DNA from: Burkholderia pyrrocinia | GTDB lineage: Bacteria; Pseudomonadota; Gammaproteobacteria; Burkholderiales; Burkholderiaceae | NCBI RefSeq assembly: GCF_022809715.1 | Contig: NZ_CP094460.1 | Location: 1 to 64,000 of the forward strand | DNA: 64,000 bases | Direction: 5' to 3' | In this document: positions 62,736 through 64,000 of the stretch, one piece after another | How the letters are laid out: every line of letters begins with the position of its first letter | How positions within the stretch are numbered: the first letter of the stretch is position 1 | Position numbers and translations under genes: made by a program | Notes under the pieces: model-generated | Told to the model about the DNA's origin: nothing | The model's database searches: none | Seen by the model: only the letters and a program-made list of their open reading frames with translations

Positions 62736-64000
62736 CAACAATTCGTCCCAAGGACCGCGATGCGGTTCTTCAGTCACTCCGCGCGGGCGTTGTTCCGCGA
62801 ATCGGACAACATCTTATCCAGGTGGGGCGCCACAAAGAACTCGACGCGCTGATCCAGGATATTGCGCGAGTCGCCGACGGTGGGTCGAGTTTCCGCGTGG
62901 TGATCGGTGAGTACGGCGCGGGCAAGACGTTTTTCCTGAATCTCGTGCGAGCTATTGCCCTGGAGAAGAAACTTGTCACGGTCCACGCCGACCTGAATCC
63001 CGACCGCCGCTTACACGCGTCGGGCGGACAGGCGCGCTCGTTGTACGCTGAACTGGCGAAGAATATCTCGACACGTACGAAAGCTGATGGCGGTGCCATG
63101 GCGGCCATCGTCGAGAAATTCATCGGCCAGGCCAAAACTGAAGCGAAGGCTGCGGGTCGAGCGAGCGAAGAGGTTATTCGGGCCCAACTCAACCAGTTGA
63201 CCGAGATGGTCAACGGATATGATTTCGCCGACGTCATCGCCGCATATTGCCGTGGGTTTGAAGAGGGCAATGAGCAGCTCAAGGGTGATGCCGTTCGTTG
63301 GTTGAGGGGTGAGTTCACTACGAAGACGGATGCACGCGCGGCGCTGGGTGTACGCACTATCATTGATGATGCGTCGATCTATGACCAGCTTAAGCTAATG
63401 GCACGTTTCGTAAGACTTGCAGGGTACAGCGGACTACTGGTGTGCCTCGATGAATTGGTCAATCTTTACAAGCTCGCGAACGTCCAGGCTCGTAACGCGA
63501 ACTACGAACAAATCCTGCGGATCCTGAACGACTCTCTTCAGGGTTCTGCTGAAGGGCTCGGATTCGTCCTCGGCGGAACGCCTGAATTTTTATTAGACAC
63601 GAAACGCGGGCTTTACAGCTATACGGCACTCCAGTCGCGACTCGCCGAAAACACGTTCGCAACGAGTGGGTTCGTTGATTACACGGGTCCGGTCATCCGG
63701 CTTGCCAGCCTTACGCCGGAAGATTTTTATGTTCTGCTGGACAAGATTCGTCTCGTGCATGCCTTCGGCGACGAGGCGAAGGCGCAACTGCCGGCGGAAG
63801 CAATTCCCGCTTTCATGGCTCATTGCGCGATGCGCCTTGGCGACCAATACTTTCGCACGCCACGAACTACGATTACCGCATTTATCAATCTCTTGGCCGT
63901 ACTCGAACAGAACCAGACTGCTGAATGGCAGCAACTGATCGGAGCGCTCGAAGTAGAGAAAGACACTGGGGGTATGAGTGACGTAGCGACCGAGGGTGAC
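62732..64000 (+). CDS. BrxC/BrxD-like P-loop ATPase (DUF2791 type), truncated by window end
   Basis: The first 423 residues of an ATP-binding protein; the frame is open to the last base. Walker A is GEYGAGKT (59-66), preceded by GRHKELDALIQDIARV. Walker B is GLLVCLDELVNLYKL (acid pair Asp240-Glu241). A sensor-like FVLGGTPEFLLD (about 278-289) follows, then RLASLTPEDFYVLLDKIRLV. This pattern matches the DUF2791 family that includes BREX proteins BrxC and BrxD. The ATG at 62732 overlaps the TerB-protein stop by four bases. In comparable operons a DEAD/DEAH helicase often comes next, which would lie outside the window. Probably an anti-phage or DNA-processing ATPase. Confidence 0.85.
   Translation, partial: MTTIRPKDRDAVLQSLRAGVVPRIGQHLIQVGRHKELDALIQDIARVADGGSSFRVVIGEYGAGKTFFLNLVRAIALEKKLVTVHADLNPDRRLHASGGQARSLYAELAKNISTRTKADGGAMAAIVEKFIGQAKTEAKAAGRASEEVIRAQLNQLTEMVNGYDFADVIAAYCRGFEEGNEQLKGDAVRWLRGEFTTKTDARAALGVRTIIDDASIYDQLKLMARFVRLAGYSGLLVCLDELVNLYKLANVQARNANYEQILRILNDSLQGSAEGLGFVLGGTPEFLLDTKRGLYSYTALQSRLAENTFATSGFVDYTGPVIRLASLTPEDFYVLLDKIRLVHAFGDEAKAQLPAEAIPAFMAHCAMRLGDQYFRTPRTTITAFINLLAVLEQNQTAEWQQLIGALEVEKDTGGMSDVATEGD

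Overview
This is a high-GC chromosomal segment whose gene content, gene order and protein sequences point to a Burkholderia species, probably of the B. cepacia complex or a close relative. The main signs are the rpsU-yqeY-dnaG-rpoD block with tsaD divergent, the xseB-ispA-dxs-folE2 operon, a BPSS1780-family membrane protein, a DUF3563 protein and a VpsR-type sigma-54 activator. No identification beyond genus is possible by eye.

Layout. 1-2351: two GT4 glycosyltransferases, probably the end of a polysaccharide cluster. 2.4-22.6 kb: an ordinary mixed region with a divergent MFS/HxlR pair, AraC, FKBP, a ferritin-like predicted hydrolase, a sigma-54 activator beside a 1.2 kb near-empty stretch with a GtrA-like remnant, an amino-acid binding protein, an Xre-RES toxin-antitoxin pair, a phosphatase, a GST, a methyltransferase, a TreZ homologue without catalytic residues, a ThiE-like protein, a CNNM/CorC protein, a degenerate histidine kinase, an EamA exporter and a LysR regulator. 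22.2-28.6 kb: tautomerase, CHAD protein, then molybdate genes (modE facing modABC, with a good ModE box before modA) and a PAP2 phosphatase. 28.8-42.8 kb: PHB-depolymerase-like esterase, DUF3563 gene behind a striking palindromic promoter, ohrR-ohr, homoserine kinase, AMP nucleosidase, LOG protein back-to-back with polA, NDH-2 and a Tat-exported dienelactone hydrolase. 42.9-49.4 kb: sulfurtransferase, Rieske oxygenase and the xseB-ispA-dxs-folE2 operon (isoprenoid and folate precursors). 49.4-50.9 kb: an IS3-family element sitting exactly in the loop of the terminator between folE2 and tsaD. Its transposase orfB carries a one-base deletion. 50.9-58.9 kb: tsaD, a flavoprotein, a 27-bp inverted repeat, then the macromolecular-synthesis genes rpsU, yqeY, dnaG and rpoD.

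59.0-64.0 kb: tRNA-Ile2 (CAT) marks a sharp change. Beyond it base composition drops, codon choice becomes mixed and the genes look like accessory cargo. First come two small unknown genes on the minus strand, with their own terminator. Then an operon begins that encodes a membrane-anchored TerB-N/TerB/TerB-C protein translationally coupled to a BrxC/BrxD-like P-loop ATPase, which runs off the window end. This is the best candidate in the window for a poorly described system, probably a mobile-DNA or phage-defence module carried by a tRNA-associated island. The function is inferred from domain architecture only.
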